This document shows, in pieces, positions 1-7,560 of a DNA stretch of 64,000 bases. This DNA comes from Streptomyces sp. B21-105 (GTDB taxonomy: Bacteria > Actinomycetota > Actinomycetes > Streptomycetales > Streptomycetaceae): the NCBI RefSeq assembly GCF_036898465.1, contig NZ_JARUMJ010000001.1, positions 3,534,001-3,598,000 on the forward strand, given 5' to 3'. How positions within the stretch are numbered: position 1 is the stretch's first letter; each line of letters begins with the position of its first letter. The notes under the pieces are model-generated. The model was given only the letters and a program-made list of their open reading frames with translations, did not search any database and had not been told where the DNA came from. The translations under genes were made by a program, and so were the position numbers.

Positions 1-135
1 GGCGAGGCGCGCGAGACGGCCGGTGCCGGAGTGGTCGGTGACGAGGTAGCAGGGCTTGCCGTCGAGGTTGGCCCAGGGGAGGAGACGGGGCCGGCTGACC
101 GAGGGGACGGTCGCGTCGTGGCTGATGTAAATCAT
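1..135 (-). CDS. Conserved small actinobacterial protein, N-terminal part only
   Basis: An ATG at 133-135 on the minus strand opens a reading frame that runs off the left edge of the window (at least 45 residues). It begins MIYISHDATVPSVSRPRLL and continues with a WANLDGKPCYLVTDHSG segment. I recognise the style of a small Streptomyces protein of unknown function but cannot name a domain. Its start codon overlaps the stop of the upstream gene in an ATGA arrangement, which points to translational coupling and is the main evidence that both frames are real. The C-terminus lies outside the window. Confidence 0.6.
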   Translation of the reverse strand, partial: MIYISHDATVPSVSRPRLLPWANLDGKPCYLVTDHSGTGRLARLA

Positions 136-485
136 GCGGCGGCCACCTCGGCCCCCCGGCTGCGGCGCGAGCCGACATCGACACCGTGGATGCGTCGGGG
201 CCCCACGTCGATGCCGTGCACGGCGAGCCACAGGGTCCGACGGCGAGCACGCTGCCGCCTGGCCTGCCCACGCTGCTCGTGGGCAAGGAGATAGGGGCGG
301 ACGAGCCGGGAGTCCTCGCCGCAGAGGGGGGTTGTGTGGGGGGAGGGGCGGTGGCAGGGTGCGACGGGCGAGGCAGGTACGGCGGCATGCAGTTCCCCTG
401 CGCCGACGGAGAGCCGGTGCCGCCCGGAGGCGGGCCAGAGCAGCCGCAGCAGCGGCGCGATGAAGTGAGCGATATGGTGCAACAC
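132..485 (-). CDS. Small basic protein, translationally coupled to the gene at the left edge
   Basis: The frame ends in ...VEVAAA-like residues with a TGA that overlaps the next ATG (ATGA, 132-135). I place the start at GTG 483-485 because a GGAG lies 8 bases upstream on the minus strand; an in-frame ATG at 513-515 would add 10 residues. The protein (about 117 aa) has a hydrophobic N-terminus with the sequence FIAPLLRLLWPASGRHR, then a GEDSRLVRPYLLAHE segment, an Arg-rich stretch and the motif LWLAVHGIDVGPR. I believe this is a family seen in Streptomyces beside HTH regulators; function is unknown. It is divergent from the regulator at 693. Confidence 0.6.
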   Translation of the reverse strand: MLHHIAHFIAPLLRLLWPASGRHRLSVGAGELHAAVPASPVAPCHRPSPHTTPLCGEDSRLVRPYLLAHEQRGQARRQRARRRTLWLAVHGIDVGPRRIHGVDVGSRRSRGAEVAAA

Positions 486-692
486 GTTCTCAACTCCAGA
501 GTTGTTGAGGGCCATGCCCCCGGGCCGTCGCAAGCGGTCGCGGGGGTCCTTGCTTTCGGCCGAGATCACTTCGAGCCTGTGCAAGATGTAACCGCTCGGA
601 CACCCTCCGCAGGTACCGTTGGAAACCGGTGGGACCGTGAACACCGTGAACGACGTCGTTGAACACCACGCAAGCCGTCGGGAGTTGAGGAC

Positions 693-2042
693 ATGGCACG
701 GAAGCGCACCCCCAACCGCGCCCTGGACAACCTGCTTGACCAGGCACGATGGACCAGGACCCAGCTCGCGCAGCAGGTAAACCGCCTCGGCCCTCAGGCA
801 GGACTCGCCCTTACGTACGACCGCACCGCAGTAGCGCACTGGATTGCAGGAGTCCAGCCAAAACCCCAGGTCAGGGCGCTGATCGTCGAGGCTCTCTCGG
901 CGCGGCTGGGACGACCCGTCACCCACGCGGAAGCCGGCCTGAAGCCCGCACCGTCACTCATGGGGTCCCAAAACGCTGACACTGTCGAGGAGTTGATCGA
1001 CCTCGGAAGGGCAACCATGGATCCGTCCCGCCGCAGCGTGCTGGCTGCCACGGTCTTCTCTGCCGCACTGTCGGTTCCGGCGTTCGCCCTCCCCGCGCGA
1101 GCGGCTGATGAATCGGTGACCCCCGGCAAGAAGACCGTTCGTATCGGCTCCTCACAGGTGCAGTCGATCCGCACGATGACTGATCGGATCGCAGACATCC
1201 TCGACGAACTCGGTGCCGGGCACGCGATGCCCATGGCGTCCGCGTTCCTCGTCAACACCGTCGGCCCATGGCTCCGGGCACAGGCCACGGAACCCGTACG
1301 CAGGGACATGCTGGCCGCCGCGTCCGACCTCACGTACCTGACCGGCTGGATGGCCATGTACGAGAAGGCCCACGGCCTCGGACAGCGCTACTACGTCCAG
1401 GCCCTCGGCCTGGCCCGCGAGGCGGAAGACCACGTCACCTACTGCAGGACCCTGCGCGGCATGTCACTCCAGGCCTCCAACCTGGGCTACGGCCCCAAGG
1501 CTTTGGAACTCGCGGACTCCGCAGCAGAAGCAGCCCCCTCCGCAGGCCCGCGTCTCGTGGCGTTTCTACGCGGCCAGCAGGCCCACTCCGCGGCCATGGT
1601 GGGCCTGACGCAACAAGCCCACGCCCGTCTGAAGGAGGCGGAGGCCGCGCTGTCGAAAGCTGACAACCGCAGGGATGCGATCGGCGGCTACGACCAGACC
1701 GCCTACCTCTTCCATGTCTCCCACGTCCTCTACGAGGAGAAGGATTTCACGGGCTCGATCAAAGCCCTGAAACAGTCGATCCGCCTGCAGCCGAAGCAGG
1801 AACGCCAGGGCCGCGTACACGCCTACGCGCTTCTTGCGCAACGCCAGCTGCGTGTCGGTCACCTGGACGCGGCCTGCGAGAGCTGGTCACGATTCCTGGA
1901 CGAGTACGAACACGTCTCATCCAACCGTGGCGACGACCACTTCCGCACGATGAGCACGGAACTGCGTCGGCACCCGACCGCCCAGCCTGTGCGTGAACTG
2001 GCGCGCCGAGCGCAGCATGTCGCCGCAGCCAAGGCGGCCTGA
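693..2042 (+). CDS. NsdA-like HTH/tetratricopeptide regulator
   Basis: 449 aa. The N-terminal ~90 residues resemble an atypical helix-turn-helix (LDQARWTRTQLAQQVNRL, then RTAVAHWIAGVQPKPQVRAL). A linker follows that includes DPSRRSVLAATVFSAALSVP, a hydrophobic segment usual in this family rather than a signal peptide. The rest is alpha-helical with TPR-like units, for example around residues 200-260 and 340-400 (KDFTGSIKALKQSIRLQP). The layout matches Streptomyces NsdA-type proteins, known as negative regulators of sporulation and antibiotic synthesis; that this copy does the same is inference. A GAGG precedes the ATG. It is divergent from the small gene pair on its left. Confidence 0.75.
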   Translation: MARKRTPNRALDNLLDQARWTRTQLAQQVNRLGPQAGLALTYDRTAVAHWIAGVQPKPQVRALIVEALSARLGRPVTHAEAGLKPAPSLMGSQNADTVEELIDLGRATMDPSRRSVLAATVFSAALSVPAFALPARAADESVTPGKKTVRIGSSQVQSIRTMTDRIADILDELGAGHAMPMASAFLVNTVGPWLRAQATEPVRRDMLAAASDLTYLTGWMAMYEKAHGLGQRYYVQALGLAREAEDHVTYCRTLRGMSLQASNLGYGPKALELADSAAEAAPSAGPRLVAFLRGQQAHSAAMVGLTQQAHARLKEAEAALSKADNRRDAIGGYDQTAYLFHVSHVLYEEKDFTGSIKALKQSIRLQPKQERQGRVHAYALLAQRQLRVGHLDAACESWSRFLDEYEHVSSNRGDDHFRTMSTELRRHPTAQPVRELARRAQHVAAAKAA

Positions 2043-2115
2043 AGCTCGCAGCCCCCGAGAGGGATGGCCCATTTCGCAGCCAAGAACAAAGGACACGGAG
2101 AGATGAAGTGTACAA

Positions 2116-2352
2116 ATGACCGAAGAACACAGCTCTGCAACTTCCTCGAAATTCCTCGACACGGTCCTTGCCGCCGACCGGTTCCTGAACACGCCCCGAG
2201 GCATCATGCTCATATCTTTCCTGGTCATTATGACAGGCTTCGTTTTTCCCCAGAAGAGTCTGATTATCGGTGCCGTGATCATGGCCTGCTGGATTGCCGT
2301 CGGTCTCACAGGCAAGCGCCATGAGAAGAATCGCTCTCGAAACTCGCGCTGA
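2116..2352 (+). CDS. Small two-helix membrane protein
   Basis: 78 aa. A polar N-terminus (about 28 residues) is followed by two hydrophobic stretches, roughly residues 30-45 (IMLISFLVIMTGFVF) and 50-64 (IIGAVIMACWIAVGL), and a very basic tail (GKRHEKNRSRNSR), so the C-terminus is predicted cytoplasmic. No family recognised. A GGAGAG lies about 13 bases upstream, spacing a little long. It follows the NsdA-like gene by 73 bases on the same strand and may be cotranscribed. Base composition is lower in GC than the core genes. Confidence 0.5.
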   Translation: MTEEHSSATSSKFLDTVLAADRFLNTPRGIMLISFLVIMTGFVFPQKSLIIGAVIMACWIAVGLTGKRHEKNRSRNSR

Positions 2353-2810
2353 CGGGACGAGAAAAGGTCCACGAGAACGAGCACCGAGACAGGCGAGCAC
2401 CTGTTTGCGAGCCCCTGGACGCAGCCGATCAGCCGTTAACTAGGACGTCGCGGAACTGGCTGATCAGCTTGTGTGCATTGTCCGCTGGTCCTGCTGGCCG
2501 TACAACAGCCGGCAGCCCCCACCCCCAGGAGCACCGCTGGCCACAGGCATGGATTTCTGATGGAACCAGCCCAGACACCCGACGCCCGGCCACCTGGGCA
2601 TCTCGCTGGCCGTTGACAATCCGCACGGCCTTCGTACTGAACGTGTGTGACTCTCGGTCAAAGCACATGTTCAGACGAAAACCGTTTTAGTGTACGGCGG
2701 TTACCGAGCCAAGTGATCAGTTCCTGACATCATTCGACGCCGGACGTCGCGTAGCAGTTCAGGTGCTTCATTTCCTCAGCTCAGCCTGCTCGTTGTCCTG
2801 CCAAGACGCC
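2353..2810. other. Intergenic, no gene supported
   Basis: I see no convincing gene here. Open frames exist on both strands around 2430-2690 but have no recognisable domain and no good ribosome-binding site. The composition is lower in GC than the rest of the window, in keeping with the flanking exported-protein genes. Confidence 0.5.
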
Positions 2811-3173
2811 TCAACCGCGAAACGAGAATTCAACGCGGACAGAAGCCACCACAGCATTTCGGTTGACGGCGCAGGACGCAGACGAGGTCCTCCCCCAGTA
2901 CCACCACTCACCCTTGACCTCCCACCTGAGGCCGCCACCGTCTCGGCTCATGCAGGTGACGACTGCGCGGTGTCTTCTGACGGCACTGGGGAGGTAGCGC
3001 GGGCAATTGACGTTTCCGGTCTGGCCGCTCGTCCACACCCTGCAGCCTGCGCTGGATGCCGACGCTGTGGTAATTGCCACAGAGGTTGCTTCAGCCGATG
3101 TTGCTGCGAACATTCCCGATGCTAACGCTACTCCGGTGAAACTAGCGACGACGGCTGTCCTGAGAGAACGCAT
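2811..3173 (-). CDS. Small exported protein with four cysteines
   Basis: 120 aa with a clear Sec signal peptide: basic start MRSLR, a hydrophobic core to about residue 24 and an Ala-rich cleavage region (FAATSAEA). The mature part has four cysteines spaced 12, 16 and 26 residues apart, with RHRAVVTC, a DGG-LRW segment and a run of aromatic residues (EWWYWG). It aligns with the next gene downstream (3318-3626) over the whole cysteine region, so the two are paralogues. Codon 17 is TTA (plus-strand 3123-3125), a rare bldA-dependent codon. Function unknown; a secreted, disulfide-bonded product is inferred. Confidence 0.65.
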   Translation of the reverse strand: MRSLRTAVVASFTGVALASGMFAATSAEATSVAITTASASSAGCRVWTSGQTGNVNCPRYLPSAVRRHRAVVTCMSRDGGGLRWEVKGEWWYWGRTSSASCAVNRNAVVASVRVEFSFRG

Positions 3174-3317
3174 ATTTCCTCGCTTTCATCCTCGGATTTC
3201 ATGGAAGGGGCCCTGTAACCCCTCGGTCGACGCAACGGTGACGCTTAAGAAAACACAGAAGGACGGGATGTGCCACGACATACTGCGGCTCAGCGTTGCC
3301 TCGGCACTAAGGCACAG

Positions 3318-3626
3318 CTACCCTCTCCGGCGGCTGATCGTATGGACGTATGTATCCTTGACTGTTCCACATGTGGCGATGGAGGTATTGCCTCGGTGTA
3401 CAGGGCCTTCGCTCACCCAAGTCCGGCCGTCACTTGCCAGACAGTTCACCATGGCTTTGTGACGTATAATTGCCGACCATCCACCGGAGCAGAGTGCATT
3501 TCCGGAGTTCCTCCCGCCGGCCGGGCAGGCGGATTTCGTGTACGTGTGGAAATTGCCGGCGGCGGGAGATTTGCTGGCGACGATAGCCATCCCTGCAGAG
3601 GATCCCAGGGTGAGGTATTTCTTCAT
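3318..3626 (-). CDS. Paralogue of the four-cysteine exported protein
   Basis: 102 aa. The four cysteines are spaced 11, 15 and 23 apart, against 12, 16 and 26 in the gene at 2811-3173; the shared landmarks are RHKAMVNC versus RHRAVVTC, DG..W, and SIATC versus SASC. The N-terminus (MKKYLTLGSSAGMAIVASK) is a short, weak signal sequence, so export is less certain than for its neighbour. A GGAG sits just before the ATG. It may be a diverging duplicate or partly decayed. No family recognised. Confidence 0.6.
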   Translation of the reverse strand: MKKYLTLGSSAGMAIVASKSPAAGNFHTYTKSACPAGGRNSGNALCSGGWSAIIRHKAMVNCLASDGRTWVSEGPVHRGNTSIATCGTVKDTYVHTISRRRG

Positions 3627-3671
3627 TTCTCCAGTGGAACGAATGCGCTGATGAAGCGCCGTCGTGAATGT

Positions 3672-5669
3672 CTAGGGAGCAACCAATTGATTCTCCCTGC
3701 CGATCCCGGAGGCGTTTCCGTCGACGTGCAGGCTCAGCTCACCGTCGGACCAGCGCACGATGGTGTCGTCCGGCCAGGGATTGTCCGAATAGTCACCACC
3801 ACTGACGATCATGGCGTGGGTCCACAGCTTGTTCGCGGGCTTCCAGTTGTGCTCGGTGCCAAGCCCGTTGCCGGAGAAATCGCCGTAGCAAGTGACCTCG
3901 CCGTCCGACCAGCGAACTACCAAATCCCAGACATCCCCATGGGAGTAGTCGCCGGAGCCCAGCTCCACAGCGTGCGTCCACGTCTCATTGCGCCCGTGCA
4001 CCTTAATCTCTTTGCCGAGCTTGTCGCCCGTATTCTGGTAGACGGTCAGTTCACCGTCCGACCAGCGGACCACGAGATCGTCTTGCCACTGATTTCCACC
4101 GAAGCGGCCTGCCGTGAGGGAAACCGCATACTGGCCCCACGTGGCGTTCTTGGCGACGAGCTGCTTCTCGCCATGGAATCCCTTTTCGTCCACTGAGGGG
4201 TACAGCGTCACCTCTCCGTCGGACCAGCGCACGATGAGATCCGAGCCGTTGTCCCCGGTAAAGTCACCGGCGACCACCTGCTTGGCATGGTCGGCCCACA
4301 GGTCGTTGGGTTTCTGTAGAGTGAACTCGCGGTCGAAGTAGTTAAGGTTCTTATCCGCTCCGCGGTAAAGCGATAGTTCGCCGTCCGTCCACATGACGAC
4401 CATGTCCATGCGGTCGTCCTCGACGGCCCCGTTGAGAGTGAAATAGCCGGACTGGATGTCCTTGGCGTGCTTCCACATGGAAGCCGCAGGGAGCACGATG
4501 GGTGCGGGTATCCGGCCAGCGACGGCTGCGTCGTAGATCCGCTTGATCTCGTCGCCGAAATAGGACGAGTATGATGTGTCGGCGCTGGTGCCGCCGGTCT
4601 TCCAGCCGCCGGTCACACCGATGAGCTTCGGGGACTCGGAGCCGGCGGTAATGAACGGCCCGCCGGACGTCCCGGAGACATAGCCGTCGCAGTTAACCTC
4701 GGTGAAGGTGCCGCCCTTCACTTCGCCATCGTTTCCCGTGGTGAACTTCTTGGCCGGTGTCACGCAGTCCAGGGGGTCCTGCTTCGACGCGAAGCCCGGA
4801 TAGCCGATGACGCGGGTCTTGGGGTGGTCGAAGCCGGTGTTGATGCCAAGTTCGATGGCTCCGACGACATCCTGGACGAGCTTTCCGTCGGACCGGGCGC
4901 CGGTCTTCAGGATGGCGAAGTCCAAGTTGGTGTACGCCTTGTCCCCGCCTTTCCTCATATAGCGCGGGTCCGCGTAGATCTGTCCCTTCTGGATCGGGTA
5001 GACACCGTGGGGCTTTGGGTTCCTTTTGCTGTGCTGAGGAACGAAGGCGAGCGCCTGCTGCTGGTCATTGCCATCGAAGCAGTGTGCGGCCGTGGCCACC
5101 AGGTTCTTGCCGGGAGACCTCACCACCGTGCCGCCGCAGAACCGGTAGAACAGCTCACCATTCTCATCCGTTTCGGCCCAAAAGAAGGTGCCGACTTCCT
5201 TGATCCCCTCGAACGGGTGCGAGGGGGAGAACGGACGCGGTCCCTGCTCGCGCACACTGGCTGGTGGCGTCGTCTCGCGCGCCTCCTGCTCTTCGACCGG
5301 GATGGCCTGGGCCATGCGCTCCTCGGACCAGAACGCATCCAGTCCACCGGCACCTGCCGAGGTCAGTCGTGTCGTGGGAGCGGGCGGCTCAGTGGGTGCG
5401 GGCGGCACCGTGGGGTCACTGGACCGGACCGGGTGACCCGGTGGCGTGGTGGTCGAGCCTGGCGGTGCTGTCAGGGTGGGGGGAGCCAACGTGGTGGCGG
5501 ACGGGGTCGGAACCGCCGATGGCGAACCGGTGATGTCGTCCGACGTCACCACAGGACTCGGGACGGTACCCGAGGGCGCGGCCGACACAGTGGCGGCATG
5601 GGCGGGTATTGGGCCAGCGAGAATCACGATGGCGCCGAGCGCTATCGTCGGCAAGGTACGTAATCGCAT
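3672..5669 (-). CDS. Secreted trypsin-like serine protease with C-terminal WSDGE repeats
   Basis: 665 aa. A signal peptide (cleavage near AHA-A, residue 26) leads into a Pro/Thr/Ser-rich linker to about residue 105. The chymotrypsin-fold domain has all three catalytic residues: His in TAAHC (about 195), Asp in NLDFAIL (about 249) and Ser in SGTSGGP (about 334). After residue 400 come five units of 51-54 residues, each marked by W-S/T-D-G-E (about 426, 482, 536, 587, 641), likely FG-GAP/VCBS-like beta-propeller blades for substrate or cell-wall binding. It lies downstream of two small exported proteins on the same strand; whether it processes them is speculation. Confidence 0.88.
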   Translation of the reverse strand: MRLRTLPTIALGAIVILAGPIPAHAATVSAAPSGTVPSPVVTSDDITGSPSAVPTPSATTLAPPTLTAPPGSTTTPPGHPVRSSDPTVPPAPTEPPAPTTRLTSAGAGGLDAFWSEERMAQAIPVEEQEARETTPPASVREQGPRPFSPSHPFEGIKEVGTFFWAETDENGELFYRFCGGTVVRSPGKNLVATAAHCFDGNDQQQALAFVPQHSKRNPKPHGVYPIQKGQIYADPRYMRKGGDKAYTNLDFAILKTGARSDGKLVQDVVGAIELGINTGFDHPKTRVIGYPGFASKQDPLDCVTPAKKFTTGNDGEVKGGTFTEVNCDGYVSGTSGGPFITAGSESPKLIGVTGGWKTGGTSADTSYSSYFGDEIKRIYDAAVAGRIPAPIVLPAASMWKHAKDIQSGYFTLNGAVEDDRMDMVVMWTDGELSLYRGADKNLNYFDREFTLQKPNDLWADHAKQVVAGDFTGDNGSDLIVRWSDGEVTLYPSVDEKGFHGEKQLVAKNATWGQYAVSLTAGRFGGNQWQDDLVVRWSDGELTVYQNTGDKLGKEIKVHGRNETWTHAVELGSGDYSHGDVWDLVVRWSDGEVTCYGDFSGNGLGTEHNWKPANKLWTHAMIVSGGDYSDNPWPDDTIVRWSDGELSLHVDGNASGIGRENQLVAP

Positions 5670-5872
5670 GAAACGGGCTTCCCCCAGTAGTGGACATGCG
5701 AGCGAGTCCGGTGGTCAGCCGGACAAAGATCCGCTCGTGGTCAGGGCTAGACCGTAACCAGGAGATTGCCGAGTTCACGAGCCCTTTCGACGTTTTGGCC
5801 GCATCTCGGTGGAACGGATGGGCGCTGGGTTCCATCTCTCCACTTGGAGACAAAGGCGAGTAGGGGAGAGCA

Positions 5873-6511
5873 ATGAGGACAACAGTACGTACCGCGCTTG
5901 TCATGACCGTAGGGGTGCTCTGTATCCCCCTGGCGGGGTGCGCTCGCTCAGAAGCCCCCAAGGGTTCGGCCTTACCGAGTAAGACAGATGCGGCCTACGC
6001 GGTGGCCTACGGTGCGGGGCATAGAACAGGGAAGGCCATCTACGACTCGCAGGGTAAAGGAGCGGCTGTACGTGAAACCGTTTGGGGTGGCTGCACACGA
6101 CGGGCCCTCGACGCCAAAGCCACCGAAGCCGAGGCTGACCGGGGCGCCTGGGTGCAAGGCTGCCTGGACGGCGTTGCCAACAGGCCTGCCAGTCCCCCAA
6201 CCGCCGCAATCACCAGCCGCACCGAGGACGCGGACTTGATGCGGGCGTTCCGCTCTTGGGCGGATGCCAACGGCAGGAGGGAGTTAGCTCAGCATGTGTC
6301 CAAACTGATCGTGGCACAACTAACGAGGACGGACTACGACCTCGAGTTGAGCACCGAATACGACGCAGCCAGCCGCGAGCAGGCCAACGAACTCGCACGA
6401 AGCTTCGTCACCTGGTGGGATGGCGACCACGGCAAGGGCGAAGACGGCGTCGCCCGCAACGTCCTGGTCCTCGGTGGCGACGGAAAGATGCTGCTGACTC
6501 AGAGAATCTAG
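5873..6511 (+). CDS. Putative lipoprotein of unknown function, two TTA codons
   Basis: 212 aa with an N-terminal signal ending in a lipobox (PLAGC, Cys23), so it should be lipid-anchored outside the membrane. The mature part carries GYxxGK-like segment YGAGHRTGKAIYDSQGKG and two further cysteines (GGCTRRALDAKA, VQGCLDG) that could pair; no family is recognised. Codons 34 and 138 are TTA, so translation should need the bldA tRNA. A GGGGAG sits before the ATG. It is divergent from the protease gene and ends at a strong terminator. Confidence 0.72.
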   Translation: MRTTVRTALVMTVGVLCIPLAGCARSEAPKGSALPSKTDAAYAVAYGAGHRTGKAIYDSQGKGAAVRETVWGGCTRRALDAKATEAEADRGAWVQGCLDGVANRPASPPTAAITSRTEDADLMRAFRSWADANGRRELAQHVSKLIVAQLTRTDYDLELSTEYDAASREQANELARSFVTWWDGDHGKGEDGVARNVLVLGGDGKMLLTQRI

Positions 6512-6526
6512 CCTCGATCTTGCATG

Positions 6527-6563
6527 ACGGTCCGCCGACGGAGTCGGTGGGCCGTTTCATTTT
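6527..6563 (+). terminator. Rho-independent terminator of the lipoprotein gene
   Basis: Thirteen paired bases (6527-6539 with 6543-6555, two G-U type pairs), three-base loop, then a T-rich tail. It starts 16 bases after the stop codon. Confidence 0.8.
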
Positions 6564-7169
6564 CGGTGGCTGGTGAAGGGCAGGCCAGTGGCCCGGGTGT
6601 CGCCTCGGGTGGGCGCCGGGTTCCACTGCTCCGGACTGAGCTGTTTTTCTCGTAGGGGCGGGAAAGTTGCTGTTCAATCGGGGTCCGGCAGGAGGGCGAG
6701 CCGTTCGAGGGCGCCTGTGATCTCGCTGGTCCAGGGCCAGTGACGGGCGAGGCGGAGGATGCGGCGTCGGCCGGTGGTGACGAGTTGTGCGGCTGCGGAG
6801 AGCAGGCGGAATCTCAGGTGGCGGGGTTCCCAGAGCCGGGTCGTGCCGGTGAGGGCGAGCATGGGCATCCAGGCCAGCAGGTCGAGGGCGATCTGGACGA
6901 TCTCCAGCCAGATCTTGTTCTGGGCTGTTGTGTGGAGGGGCAGGTTGCGCAGGCCGGTGGCCCGGGCGGCTCGGATGCGGTCCTCGGCCCGGGCCCGCAG
7001 TCGGTGACGGAGTTCGAGGGCGGCGAGCGGCCGGTGGGGGGTGTTGGTCGCGAAGCAGGTGATCCGCATGCCGTCCGCGTCCGTGATCCTCAACTGGGCC
7101 CCGGGGTGGTTGAGTCGACCCGCAGCGCGGTGCCGGTGTCGCCACCGGTCCGTCTCTGCGGGCCGCTCG

Positions 7170-7205
7170 CCGAACCCGGCGTGCGCGTTTCCACGCACCG
7201 GGCTC
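7170..7205 (-). ncRNA. Group II intron domain V hairpin
   Basis: The minus strand reads GAGCCCGGTGCGTGG, a GAAA tetraloop region, then a CACGCCGGGTTCGG return arm: the size, GAAA loop and bulge expected of domain V, the catalytic hairpin. It lies 17 bases after the maturase stop, the usual place. Confidence 0.75.
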
Positions 7206-7560
7206 TCCACGGTCTCTGCCGTCAGGCGTGGTTGGCCAGGGTCCAGGGATTTGGGATCTTGTTGCCGCGGTACCGGTATCGCTCGGTTGGCACCCGGCCG
7301 AGGTTGAACAGTTCGACCCCGTCTGATGAAGGCATCCGCCACCGGCCTGTGTGGTCGGTGAGGTGCCTTCGAAGATCGGTCCAGCTCCAGTGGTGCAGCC
7401 GCATCCACCACCGGGCAACCCGCCGCCAGACGAAAATGGCGAGGGTTTACATGGTGCTCTTGGCGACTGCGTATCTGAAGTAGTTGGACCAGCCGCGCAT
7501 GATCCGGTTGAGCCGTCTCAGCACGTCCCTGGGTGGCTGTTGCGACAACCTGGGTGTCAG

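Noticed and set aside
132..926. Long minus-strand frame of 264 residues through the start of the NsdA-like gene
   Set aside because: Only its 3' part (to about 485) has supported coding character; the rest is antisense to the regulator and has no start site.
2429..2690. Overlapping frames of 79 and 73 residues in the gap before the exported proteins
   Set aside because: No domain, no ribosome-binding site, and both strands are open equally.
6740..7483. Plus-strand frame of 247 residues over the IS1380/intron junction
   Set aside because: Antisense to the transposase 3' exon and maturase C-terminus, both recognised on the minus strand.
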